Positions 8,064 to 15,993 of a stretch of 36,284 nucleotides of DNA are shown here, piece by piece. The notes below the pieces were generated by a model that saw only the letters and a program-made list of their open reading frames with translations, searched no databases and was not told where the DNA came from. The DNA is from Bacteroidota bacterium (GTDB taxonomy: Bacteria; Bacteroidota; Bacteroidia; Chitinophagales; Chitinophagaceae): contig JAFDXI010000104.1 of NCBI GenBank assembly GCA_018268035.1, positions 1 to 36,284 of the forward strand, written 5' to 3'. Each line of letters opens with the position of its first letter. Position 1 is the stretch's first letter. Both the position numbers and the translations under genes were made by a program.

Positions 8064-9542
8064 ATGGGCAAAGCAATAACATCAAGGCATGAAGACTACT
8101 CTCAATGGTATAATGACCTCGTTTTAAAAAGCGAACTTGCAGATTACAGTGCAGTGAGGGGTTGTATGATTATAAAACCTTATGGGTTTGCATTATGGGA
8201 AAATATGCGGGATGCGTTAGACAAGATGTTTAAAGATACAGGACATGTGAATGCATATTTCCCATTATTTGTGCCGAAGAGTTTATTTGAAGCAGAAGAA
8301 AAAAATGCGGAAGGTTTTGCAAAAGAATGTGCCGTTGTAACCCATTATCGCTTAAAATCTGACCCCGAGAAAAAAGGAAAATTAATTGTTGATGAAGATG
8401 CAAAGTTGGAAGAAGAATTAGTTGTGCGGCCTACCAGTGAAGCCATCATTTGGAACTCTTATAAAAACTGGATACAAAGTTATCGTAACCTGCCTATACT
8501 TATCAATCAATGGGCCAATGTGGTACGTTGGGAAATGCGAACAAGGTTATTTTTACGTACAGCCGAATTTTTATGGCAGGAAGGACACACTGCACATGCC
8601 ACCCGCGATGAAGCAATAGCAGAAACAAAACAAATGCTGGATGTATATGCCAGCTTCGTTGAAAATTTCATGGCAGTGCCAGTCATCAAAGGCATTAAAA
8701 CACCTAATGAACGTTTTGCAGGCGCTGAAGATACATATTGCATTGAAGCGCTGATGCAGGATGGCAAAGCTTTGCAAGCTGGCACATCACATTTTCTTGG
8801 CCAAAATTTTGCCAAAGCATTCGATGTAAAATTCAGTGATAAAAACAATAAGCTTGATTATGTATGGGCTACCAGCTGGGGTGTAAGCACCCGGTTAATT
8901 GGCGCTTTAATCATGGCGCACAGTGATGACGATGGTTTGATTTTACCTCCCAAAATTGCGCCTTTGCAGGTTGTCATTGTACCGATTTATAAAAGCGATG
9001 AACAGAAACAACAGATTGCAGAAAAAGTCACTGATATCATCAACAACCTAAAGCAGCTGAATGTGCGGGTGAAATATGATGATAATGATTTGACAAGGCC
9101 AGGTTGGAAATTTGCTGAATATGAAATGAAAGGCGTACCGGTTAGAATTGCTATCGGGCCTAAAGATTTAGAAAATAATGTAGCTGAAGTTGCCCGCAGG
9201 GATACAAAAGAAAAGCAAAGTATCAGCCTTGAAAATATTTCTATTGCCATTTTTAATTTGCTGGCAGACATTCAGCTAAACATGTTTAATAAAGCAAAAA
9301 ACTTCCTTGATGAACACATTACTGAAGTCAATACCTGGGATGAATTTATTGATGTACTTGAAAATAAAACAGGTTTTGTAAGTGCACATTGGGATGGCAC
9401 TTCAGAGACAGAAGAAAAAATTAAAGAACTCACCAAAGCCACCATCCGTTGTATTCCATCAAATGCAAAAATTGAAGAAGGTGTTTGTGTGCTTACCGGT
9501 AAACCTTCTGCACAAAGGGTTTTGTTTGCGAAAGCATACTAA
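8064..9542 (+). CDS. proS: Prolyl-tRNA synthetase, archaeal/eukaryote-like (type 3) form
   Basis: 492 residues: the short ProS class without the inserted editing domain of the E. coli type. It charges tRNA(Pro) with proline in the cytoplasm. Class II motifs are visible: RPTSE (122-126), motif 2 [21 protein letters not shown] (155-175) and motif 3 [14 protein letters not shown] (about 273-286), followed by the anticodon-binding domain ([11 protein letters not shown] onward). The C-terminal domain ends in the diagnostic [11 protein letters not shown] tail with the terminal Tyr. The zinc-binding cysteines of archaeal homologues appear reduced to two (CIPSN and GVCVLTG), so zinc binding may be lost. 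It is followed by the intergenic repeat cluster. Confidence 0.96.
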   Translation: MGKAITSRHEDYSQWYNDLVLKSELADYSAVRGCMIIKPYGFALWENMRDALDKMFKDTGHVNAYFPLFVPKSLFEAEEKNAEGFAKECAVVTHYRLKSDPEKKGKLIVDEDAKLEEELVVRPTSEAIIWNSYKNWIQSYRNLPILINQWANVVRWEMRTRLFLRTAEFLWQEGHTAHATRDEAIAETKQMLDVYASFVENFMAVPVIKGIKTPNERFAGAEDTYCIEALMQDGKALQAGTSHFLGQNFAKAFDVKFSDKNNKLDYVWATSWGVSTRLIGALIMAHSDDDGLILPPKIAPLQVVIVPIYKSDEQKQQIAEKVTDIINNLKQLNVRVKYDDNDLTRPGWKFAEYEMKGVPVRIAIGPKDLENNVAEVARRDTKEKQSISLENISIAIFNLLADIQLNMFNKAKNFLDEHITEVNTWDEFIDVLENKTGFVSAHWDGTSETEEKIKELTKATIRCIPSNAKIEEGVCVLTGKPSAQRVLFAKAY

Positions 9543-9551
9543 TCAATTACG

Positions 9552-9689
9552 AATTAAAAATTACGAATTACGGGTTGTTGAAATTTTGAGAGGTATTGTT
9601 TACCTCACCACCTCGTAATTCGTAATTCGCAATTTTTAATTGAATTATTACATTCTTACACCGTAATTCGTAATTCGCATTTTTTAATT
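9552..9689. repeat. Intergenic AT-rich repeat cluster (one inverted and two direct copies)
   Basis: A 28-base unit built from CGTAATTCGTAATTCGC followed by a T/A tail occurs at 9614-9641 and again at 9662-9689. A shortened copy in opposite orientation lies at 9552-9572 (AATTAAAAATT plus ACGAATTACG). The inverted copies can fold into a long hairpin between proS and the convergent enoyl-CoA hydratase gene, where it may serve as a transcription end. Related AATTTTTAATT tracts are seen at 2648-2667 and at the right end of the window. Confidence 0.8.
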
Positions 9690-9696
9690 ATCTATC

Positions 9697-10476
9697 CTAT
9701 TTCCCCTTAAAATTTGCTTTTCGTTTTTCAAGAAATGCAGATGCTCCTTCTTTTGCATCTTCTGTTGAAAAACATTCTCCGAATTTTTTTATTTCATAAT
9801 CGTAACCTTGATGTGTATGGTCAAAGTTGTTAATGGTTTCAATCACTTTGGCAATGGCCAATGGCGCTTTTGTATTGATGATTGCTAATATTTTTTTTGC
9901 TTCATTTAGCAATTCAGTTTGTACAACCACTTTATTCACCATACCCAATTGTAGTGCATCATTGGCGCTGAATATTTCCCCGGTCATGATGTATTGCATT
10001 GCCCTGTTTTTCCCAACTAATTGAGTTAACCTTTGTGTGCCTCCATATCCTGGAATTAATCCAAGATTCACTTCCGGTTGTCCAAATTTTGCCTGTTCGC
10101 TTGCAATGATAAAATGACAAGCCAATGCCAGTTCACAACCACCACCCAATGCAAAACCATTCACAGCGGCTATAATAGGTTTGGGCGACTTTTCTATTTT
10201 GTCAAATACCAGCTCCTGCCCACGTCTTGCCAAAGCTTCACCTGCTGTTGCATCCAATGTCAAAAATTCGCTGATATCTGCACCGGCAACAAAGCTTTTT
10301 TCACCTGCTCCTGTGATGATGGCAGATTTTATTTCAGGGTTATTATAAACTTCATTTATAGCTGCACCTAATTCTTCAATTACTGTTTTGTTGAGTGCAT
10401 TTAATTTATCTGGGCGGTTAATTGTAATAATAAAAATATTATTCTCTAATAATGTAAGTATGGTTTGATAATTCAT
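9697..10476 (-). CDS. Enoyl-CoA hydratase (crotonase family)
   Basis: 259 residues, the standard length. It hydrates trans-2-enoyl-CoA to 3-hydroxyacyl-CoA in fatty acid or branched-chain acid oxidation. The oxyanion-hole regions AGADISEF (about 65-71) and NGFALGGGCELALAC (106-120) are present, and both catalytic glutamates of true hydratases are there: E115 in GGCELA and E135 in FGQPEVNLG. This separates it from isomerase or synthase relatives that lack one of them. Physiological substrate unknown. It lies 69 bases after the B12-binding subunit gene on the same strand, so the two may be cotranscribed. Confidence 0.92.
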   Translation of the reverse strand: MNYQTILTLLENNIFIITINRPDKLNALNKTVIEELGAAINEVYNNPEIKSAIITGAGEKSFVAGADISEFLTLDATAGEALARRGQELVFDKIEKSPKPIIAAVNGFALGGGCELALACHFIIASEQAKFGQPEVNLGLIPGYGGTQRLTQLVGKNRAMQYIMTGEIFSANDALQLGMVNKVVVQTELLNEAKKILAIINTKAPLAIAKVIETINNFDHTHQGYDYEIKKFGECFSTEDAKEGASAFLEKRKANFKGK

Positions 10477-10545
10477 TTTTCAATTTTAATAATATAAAAA
10501 ATTAACATGCAAATTCTTTCCATATAAATAGAGGATCAATTTGTT

Positions 10546-10965
10546 TTAAAAGCTCCTGTTTTCTTTCACCCAATCTTTAATGTAATCCGCAATTTCATGT
10601 GTATTGGCGCCTGGTGAGAATAATTTACCAACACCCAATGCATTGAGTTCTTTTATGTCATCTTCAGGTATAATGCCACCACCAGTTACCAGCACATCAT
10701 GCATCTCTTTTTCTTTCATCAGCCGCATAATCTTTGGGAACACCGTCATGTGAGCGCCACTTAAAATACTGACACCAATAGCATCCACGTCTTCCTGTAA
10801 TGCAGCGCTGACAACCATTTCAGGCGTTTGTCGCAAACCGGTATAAATTACTTCCATACCAGCATCACGCAAAGCAGTGGCAATGACTTTTGCACCACGG
10901 TCATGGCCATCCAAACCTACTTTTGCAACTAAAACACGAACAGGACGGTTAATTGTTTCACTCAT
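10546..10965 (-). CDS. Stand-alone cobalamin-binding subunit of a methylmalonyl-CoA mutase-type enzyme
   Basis: 139 residues, consisting only of the B12-binding domain. The base-off/His-on motif DGHDRG (D19-G24, lower ligand H21), the second motif GVSILSGAH and the VTGGGIIP loop are all visible. Most methylmalonyl-CoA mutases carry this as the C-terminus of the large chain; separate small subunits of this size are known for isobutyryl-CoA mutase, ethylmalonyl-type mutases and archaeal-type MCM. No catalytic large subunit is in the window, so the partner and substrate are unknown. Neighbouring enoyl-CoA hydratase fits an acyl-CoA pathway. Confidence 0.88.
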   Translation of the reverse strand: MSETINRPVRVLVAKVGLDGHDRGAKVIATALRDAGMEVIYTGLRQTPEMVVSAALQEDVDAIGVSILSGAHMTVFPKIMRLMKEKEMHDVLVTGGGIIPEDDIKELNALGVGKLFSPGANTHEIADYIKDWVKENRSF

Positions 10966-11001
10966 GCAATCGCTTTTAAACCATCAAAAATAAGTAAAGC
11001 A

Positions 11002-11592
11002 TTATGATTTAAGGGCAGTTGCAATTTCTTCTCCCATTGGTTCAATGCCGGCTTCAAAAAAATGGGTGAGCATACCTGTCTCATTGATGAGGTATTTACA
11101 AAAGTTCCAGGTGGGCTGTTGGTTCAGCCAGCCATTTTCTTCATCATGGGTAAGCCATTTAAAAATCTTATTCTGGCTGCCTTCTTTAATGACAACAGAT
11201 TTTTTTGCCAAAGGGAAAGTAATGCCATAATTTGTTTGACAAAACTTCGCAATCTCCTCATCGTTACCCTTTTCCTGTTGTTTAAAATTGTTGGAAGGAA
11301 ATGCTATAAGTACCAAATCATTTTTATGTGCCTCACAGAGTTTTTCCAATCCTTCATACTGATGTGTATAACCACAGTTGGATGCCGTATTTACCAACAT
11401 TATTTTTTTGCCTTTATATGCAGATAAATTTGTTATACTGCCATTATTCAACATAAAGGGAATATCATAAATTGATTGATTTGGATTGATCTTTCCTGCA
11501 TTTTTTAAAACCGCTGTATTCATTTTTGTTCTTTTATTAGTTCGAATAATTAAAGGATAAACCAATTTCAAAATCTTTTGCCTTACCGTCAT
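11002..11592 (-). CDS. Glutathione peroxidase family thiol peroxidase
   Basis: 196 residues. It reduces peroxides; most bacterial members use thioredoxin rather than glutathione. The catalytic set is visible: Cys73 in NTASNCGYTHQYEGLE, Gln105/106 in FPSNNFKQQEKG, and Trp162-Asn163 in PTWNFCKYLI. It is a cysteine, not a selenocysteine, enzyme. The first 23 residues (MTVRQKILKLVYPLI...) form a basic-hydrophobic extension that looks like a membrane-proximal helix; an internal ATG at residue 24 is the alternative start. No neighbour points to a specific oxidant source. Confidence 0.92.
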   Translation of the reverse strand: MTVRQKILKLVYPLIIRTNKRTKMNTAVLKNAGKINPNQSIYDIPFMLNNGSITNLSAYKGKKIMLVNTASNCGYTHQYEGLEKLCEAHKNDLVLIAFPSNNFKQQEKGNDEEIAKFCQTNYGITFPLAKKSVVIKEGSQNKIFKWLTHDEENGWLNQQPTWNFCKYLINETGMLTHFFEAGIEPMGEEIATALKS

Positions 11593-11727
11593 AAAATTTT
11601 AATTCTTTACAGGTTGATGAATAAGGTTGTCAATGCTGTCATGAAAAATAAATGAATAATAGTTTCATCTTTACTGACTGAAGGTGCTGAAAACAATGTC
11701 TTTTATTTTAAAGCATTGCACCGGATA

Positions 11728-13923
11728 TTATTCATCACTATTCATCAACTCTTTTTTATAAGCCATGATAAACACAGCTCCAAGGTTGGAATAAGGCGCC
11801 ACATAATCGTCAAACAAATCACCATGATTAAACATGGTGCCAAAACGTTTCCACATCAGCGGCCAGTCAAGATTTTTACCTTGCCTTAAATCTTCAATTA
11901 TTGCGTTGATAATAGGTTGGTTAATGGATCCTGAACCTGTTTGTTTGGAAGAAATAATTTGTGCTGTCGGACATATCTGCAAAACTTTATCAAGACTTTG
12001 ATATGCACCGCAACTACCCAGCATAACAAGTTTAGCAGAACTATTCAACTGATCCAATGTGGAAGACAGCCAGTAACTATGTCCACGATGTATCACCATA
12101 GTCGGGTTTAAATCATTATCATACAAATACTGGTTTAATGCTTCCTGAGCTTCTGCATCCAGGTTCTGTTTTTCATCCAAAGGCTTATTGGAATAAATAA
12201 TGATTGGAACTCCTTTGGTGGAAGAAATCGTTACCCATTGATTGTTGGATTGTATCTTCCAATTGCTGTTTCTAAAACTGTTGACAAACACCGGGAAATA
12301 TATTTTACCATCTTCATCACCATAAAAATATTGCTGAATAATTATCCTCCCCTTATCATCCTGCATATCTTTATTAGGCATAAAATATACCGGAGGTATC
12401 CCAAGTTTTTCTGAAAGATTTATATGATTTGTAGTATCAATTGAAAGGAACAATGTATTTAAAATATCATAAATATGTTCAGCTCTCTGGTTGCCTGAAT
12501 TTTTTGCCCGTTCCAAATTGCTTTGCACCTGGTTAAGAATCAAATTGTGTAATTCTTTATCTTTTATGCCTGCATAAGAATCTGCAACATCCACTGCATC
12601 TTCAAGTGTCGCAGATTTTTCAAGGCCATTTACAAAAGCTTTCATCAGCAAATCTGCATTGCCTTTGTTCATGCGTTTCAAAAAATCATCAAGTGTATTA
12701 TAATTCGCAGCCATTTTTATCCATTTCCTGAAATGGTCAAATTTTACACGCATCAATAAGCTATCACCTCTCGGATTTTTCATTTTTTTCCAAATCAAGG
12801 GGTAAACACCTCGTGTATAACTGCTTGTATAAATTACATCTTCCGTCATCACAGCTAGATAATACAATTCTTCCGGTGACAGGTTTTGAATTTTTTTAAA
12901 CCGAACTGCATCAGGCGATTCATGCAAACCATTGATAACATTTATATATACATCTTCTGCTTTTTCTCTTAGCTTACCCTGCAATGCTTTCATCGAAAGT
13001 GCTGTATCATGGTAACGCAACCTGTCAGCATAATCTATTTCGGTCTTCACCAGCAAAGCATAATATTTCTCATCATTATTCAATGCTGCATCAATATCAT
13101 CAAATGTTATTTTATGAGCATAGAGATTATCAAGAAATGGAAAATACATTCTGCCTTGCTGAGTGCCTGAGCCTTGTTGCATTTTAGCAATGTGAACAAT
13201 AAGCTGCACTAAACTATCGGGGCTTTGCGCAATTCTTTGTGCCAGCTTGTTATATGCTGCTGCATACGTATATAAATCATCCGGCCTTTTGCGCGCAGCC
13301 ACGATGATCAGGCTGTCAGCATAAGGCAGATCAGGATGCTGATTTAAAGTAGCCATCATCCTTTCAGGATGCTCAATACAAACTCTGTATAGCAGATAAT
13401 TTTTAGAATCTTCAATGCCCGCATTGTCACTAAAAGCAAATGAATTCACCAAAATATCACCCACATCATAAGAGTATTTTTGAATCTCAGGAAAAATAGA
13501 TTCTTTCTTTTCATCTAGTTCCAGACAATTCCTGAAACCATTGATCATTTGTATTAAAACAGAAGATTTAATAGTTTGATACCTGAAACCAATGAGGTAT
13601 TTTTCCAAACATTCATTCAGGCCCCGCAGGTAACGTATTTTTTCATTATTTCCGGTCAATTTGCTGGCTTCAATTTCAGACTGCAAAGAGTCTACCTGCG
13701 TGGTGAGCGCTGCATTTAATTTTTCATTTAAAGCTTCGTTATCAGAAGGCATAAAATATCCATCCGGTTTCCCATCATATTTTTCTATCAGCTTTTGTGT
13801 ACTGTCAATCTTTTCATGAAAATAAACACGCACTAAAGGAATATCCTGACGGGATGCAGTCTGTGCAAAAGCAGCATTTGCCGCAACAATAATACTTAAT
13901 ACAGAGAGAAATTTTTTTTTCAT
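11728..13923 (-). CDS. Large secreted protein with a clan CD peptidase-like C-terminal His/Cys arrangement
   Basis: 731 residues from the ATG at 13923 (an in-frame TTG lies two codons upstream). The signal peptide MKKKFLSVLSIIVAANAAFAQ implies export to the periplasm or beyond. Residues ~25-500 look mostly helical with no motif I recognise. The C-terminal ~200 residues look alpha/beta: VPIIIYSN, then a hydrophobic strand with HRGH (612-615), and about 25 residues later the strand KLVMLGSCGAY with C638. A strand-His-Gly followed by a strand ending in Cys is the hallmark of clan CD cysteine peptidases (caspase, gingipain, CHAT). This is inference from pattern; activity is unproven and the whole could be a non-catalytic relative. 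It is divergent from a two-component system. Confidence 0.72.
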   Translation of the reverse strand: MKKKFLSVLSIIVAANAAFAQTASRQDIPLVRVYFHEKIDSTQKLIEKYDGKPDGYFMPSDNEALNEKLNAALTTQVDSLQSEIEASKLTGNNEKIRYLRGLNECLEKYLIGFRYQTIKSSVLIQMINGFRNCLELDEKKESIFPEIQKYSYDVGDILVNSFAFSDNAGIEDSKNYLLYRVCIEHPERMMATLNQHPDLPYADSLIIVAARKRPDDLYTYAAAYNKLAQRIAQSPDSLVQLIVHIAKMQQGSGTQQGRMYFPFLDNLYAHKITFDDIDAALNNDEKYYALLVKTEIDYADRLRYHDTALSMKALQGKLREKAEDVYINVINGLHESPDAVRFKKIQNLSPEELYYLAVMTEDVIYTSSYTRGVYPLIWKKMKNPRGDSLLMRVKFDHFRKWIKMAANYNTLDDFLKRMNKGNADLLMKAFVNGLEKSATLEDAVDVADSYAGIKDKELHNLILNQVQSNLERAKNSGNQRAEHIYDILNTLFLSIDTTNHINLSEKLGIPPVYFMPNKDMQDDKGRIIIQQYFYGDEDGKIYFPVFVNSFRNSNWKIQSNNQWVTISSTKGVPIIIYSNKPLDEKQNLDAEAQEALNQYLYDNDLNPTMVIHRGHSYWLSSTLDQLNSSAKLVMLGSCGAYQSLDKVLQICPTAQIISSKQTGSGSINQPIINAIIEDLRQGKNLDWPLMWKRFGTMFNHGDLFDDYVAPYSNLGAVFIMAYKKELMNSDE

Positions 13924-13982
13924 CAGCAAAATCCTGTTTTATCCTTCACTAAATAAGATCAACTCCAATAATTTCAATGGTG

Positions 13983-13990
13983 CAAATTTA
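13983..13990 (-). promoter_or_regulatory. Possible -7 element for the large secreted protein gene
   Basis: On the minus strand TAAATTTG matches TAnnTTTG, 60 bases before the ATG. No -33 TTG is present at 19-21 bases; instead an inverted repeat ATGGC-N9-GCCAT (13990-14008) abuts it, a candidate regulator site in the divergent gap with the response regulator gene. Confidence 0.35.
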
Positions 13991-14075
13991 TGGCTAATAT
14001 TATGCCATATCCTTAACAATAAGATAATATGTGAAGGAATAGTAAATGGCAGCTTGTCATCCTATTTTTGCAGCA

Positions 14076-14762
14076 ATGGATTTAAAAGAAAAAATCATAC
14101 TGATTGCAGATGACGAACCTGATATACTTGAGATCGTTTCATTTAACCTGCAACTGGAAGGCTATACAGTTCACACTGCAAAAGACGGGAACGAAGCGCT
14201 TGAAAAAGCAAAACAAATCAATCCTCAATTGATTATCCTTGATATCATGATGCCTTTTAAAAATGGTGTGGAAGTTTGTAAAATATTAAGGACACTACCG
14301 AAATTCAAAGATACGCTCATCATTTTTTTAACAGCACTCAGCAATGAAGCCATGCACATCAAAGGCCTTGATACCGGCGCCGATGATTATGTAACAAAAC
14401 CTATCAGCCCTAAAGTATTGGTGAGCCGTGTGCATGCATTGTTCAGAAGAACAATGCATGACAATTCAGGTATTATTACAGCCGGTGATATCACCATCAA
14501 CGCATCCAATTATAATGTGAAAGTCAATGGCAAGGATGTTGTATTGGCAAAAAAAGAATTTGAATTATTGTATTTACTGGCAGCAAAGCCAGGGCGTGTT
14601 TTTTTACGCAACGAAATTTTAGAACAGGTATGGGGCAACAATGTAATAGTGGGCGACCGTACCATTGATGTACATATCCGCAAAATTCGCCAGAAGCTTG
14701 GTGTCAACTGTATCAGCACTTTAAAAGGTGTTGGATATAAATTTGATTATATGACTGAATAA
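14076..14762 (+). CDS. OmpR/PhoB-family response regulator
   Basis: 228 residues from the ATG at 14076 (an ATG ten codons earlier is open but would add an untypical leader). The receiver domain has the acidic pair D12-D13, phospho-acceptor D56 in LIILDIMMP, T86 and K108 in VTKPI. The C-terminal winged helix (about 135-228) has the PhoB-type features FELLYLLAAKPGRVFLRNEIL and VWGNNVIVGDRTIDVHIRKIRQKLG. It acts as a phosphorylation-dependent DNA-binding regulator, with the kinase gene 154 bases downstream as its obvious partner. Target genes unknown; the divergent secreted protein is a candidate. Confidence 0.93.
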   Translation: MDLKEKIILIADDEPDILEIVSFNLQLEGYTVHTAKDGNEALEKAKQINPQLIILDIMMPFKNGVEVCKILRTLPKFKDTLIIFLTALSNEAMHIKGLDTGADDYVTKPISPKVLVSRVHALFRRTMHDNSGIITAGDITINASNYNVKVNGKDVVLAKKEFELLYLLAAKPGRVFLRNEILEQVWGNNVIVGDRTIDVHIRKIRQKLGVNCISTLKGVGYKFDYMTE

Positions 14763-14916
14763 ATATTTTGGTTTACCTGCCTAAGTTTTTTGGTCATCTC
14801 TTTACGAATATGTCCATAATGGCAACGATTACCTTTATTCATGCTTGTGAGACTATCAAATCAAATTTCAAATCAGTGCTTTCTATTAATTTATCTTTAC
14901 AACAGAAAAATGCAAT

Positions 14917-15960
14917 ATGTTAAATACAAAAAATTTATCACCGGATAATCTTTCACTTTTCACTGCATTGTGTTTATCGTTCCCGGTAAGTATTGCGTTT
15001 TATTTTATCAGCTTCCATTGGATTGATTCGCTTATTACATTTATCATCGTTTTTATTCTTTCCTTTTTCCTGATTCGCTTCGTACTTAATGAATTTATTT
15101 ACCGGAAAATAAAAGTTATATATAAATACATCTATCAAACCAAAGCCAGCCAGCGCGAAGAAATGTATTATCAATATATCCTGCCCAAAAAAAGTATTGA
15201 AGAAGTAGGCGCTGATGTGGAAAAATGGGCGGTGCAGCAAAGAGCTGTGATTGATGACCTGAAAAATAATGAGCGTTACCGTCGTGAGTTTCTTCAAAAT
15301 TTATCACACGAAATAAAAACTCCCGTTTTTGCAATCCAGGGGTATGTGGACACTTTGCTAAACGGCGCTCTGGAGAACAAAGAAACAGCAAAAAAATTTT
15401 TAACCAATACTTCCCGTAATGTTACCCGAATGGTTGACCTCATTAATGACCTCGATGAAATAACAAAACTCGAAAGTGGTGAGCAAACATTACACAAGGT
15501 TAAATTTACCATCCAGGATGCCATTCGCGAAACTTATGAAACGCTTGCCAATAAAGCACAGGAAAAGAAAATTACTTTAAGCATTAAAAAAGGTTGTGAG
15601 CAACCGGTAGAAGTGCTGGCTGATAAAGAAAAAATCCAAAGGGTTTTAATCAACCTTGTTGACAATGCCATTAAATATGGCAAAGCAGATGGATTTGTAA
15701 ATGCCGGCATTTACAGGACTGACGACAAGAATGTACTCATCGAGATTACAGATAACGGTTGCGGTATTGCCGAAGATCATCTGCCCCGCATCTTTGAACG
15801 TTTTTACAGGACAGACAATGTTCGCAGTCGTAATACCGGAGGTACCGGATTAGGTCTTGCCATTTGTAAGCATATTGTAGAAGCTCATCAGCAAAGTATG
15901 ATTGTGCGCAGTAAACCCAACATCGGGTCCACTTTTGGTTTTACTTTAGATAAAGGCTGA
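14917..15960 (+). CDS. PhoR-like membrane sensor histidine kinase
   Basis: 347 residues. Two closely spaced hydrophobic segments (about 14-33 and 36-57) anchor it with almost no periplasmic loop, so the signal is probably sensed in the membrane or inside the cell. Then come the HisKA domain with FLQNLSHEIKTPVFAIQGY (phospho-acceptor H131) and the HATPase domain with N-box LVDNAIKYG, G1 box DNGCGIAEDHLPRIFERFYR and G2 box TGGTGLGLAI. All catalytic boxes are intact. It presumably phosphorylates the response regulator encoded just upstream. Confidence 0.93.
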   Translation: MLNTKNLSPDNLSLFTALCLSFPVSIAFYFISFHWIDSLITFIIVFILSFFLIRFVLNEFIYRKIKVIYKYIYQTKASQREEMYYQYILPKKSIEEVGADVEKWAVQQRAVIDDLKNNERYRREFLQNLSHEIKTPVFAIQGYVDTLLNGALENKETAKKFLTNTSRNVTRMVDLINDLDEITKLESGEQTLHKVKFTIQDAIRETYETLANKAQEKKITLSIKKGCEQPVEVLADKEKIQRVLINLVDNAIKYGKADGFVNAGIYRTDDKNVLIEITDNGCGIAEDHLPRIFERFYRTDNVRSRNTGGTGLGLAICKHIVEAHQQSMIVRSKPNIGSTFGFTLDKG

Positions 15961-15993
15961 CAATTTCATAAAAGCACACTACGTTCAATTTTA

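Noticed and set aside
9382-9618. Plus-strand open frame overlapping the end of proS
   Set aside because: Out of frame with proS, and its C-terminus ([11 protein letters not shown]) is a translation of the intergenic repeat.
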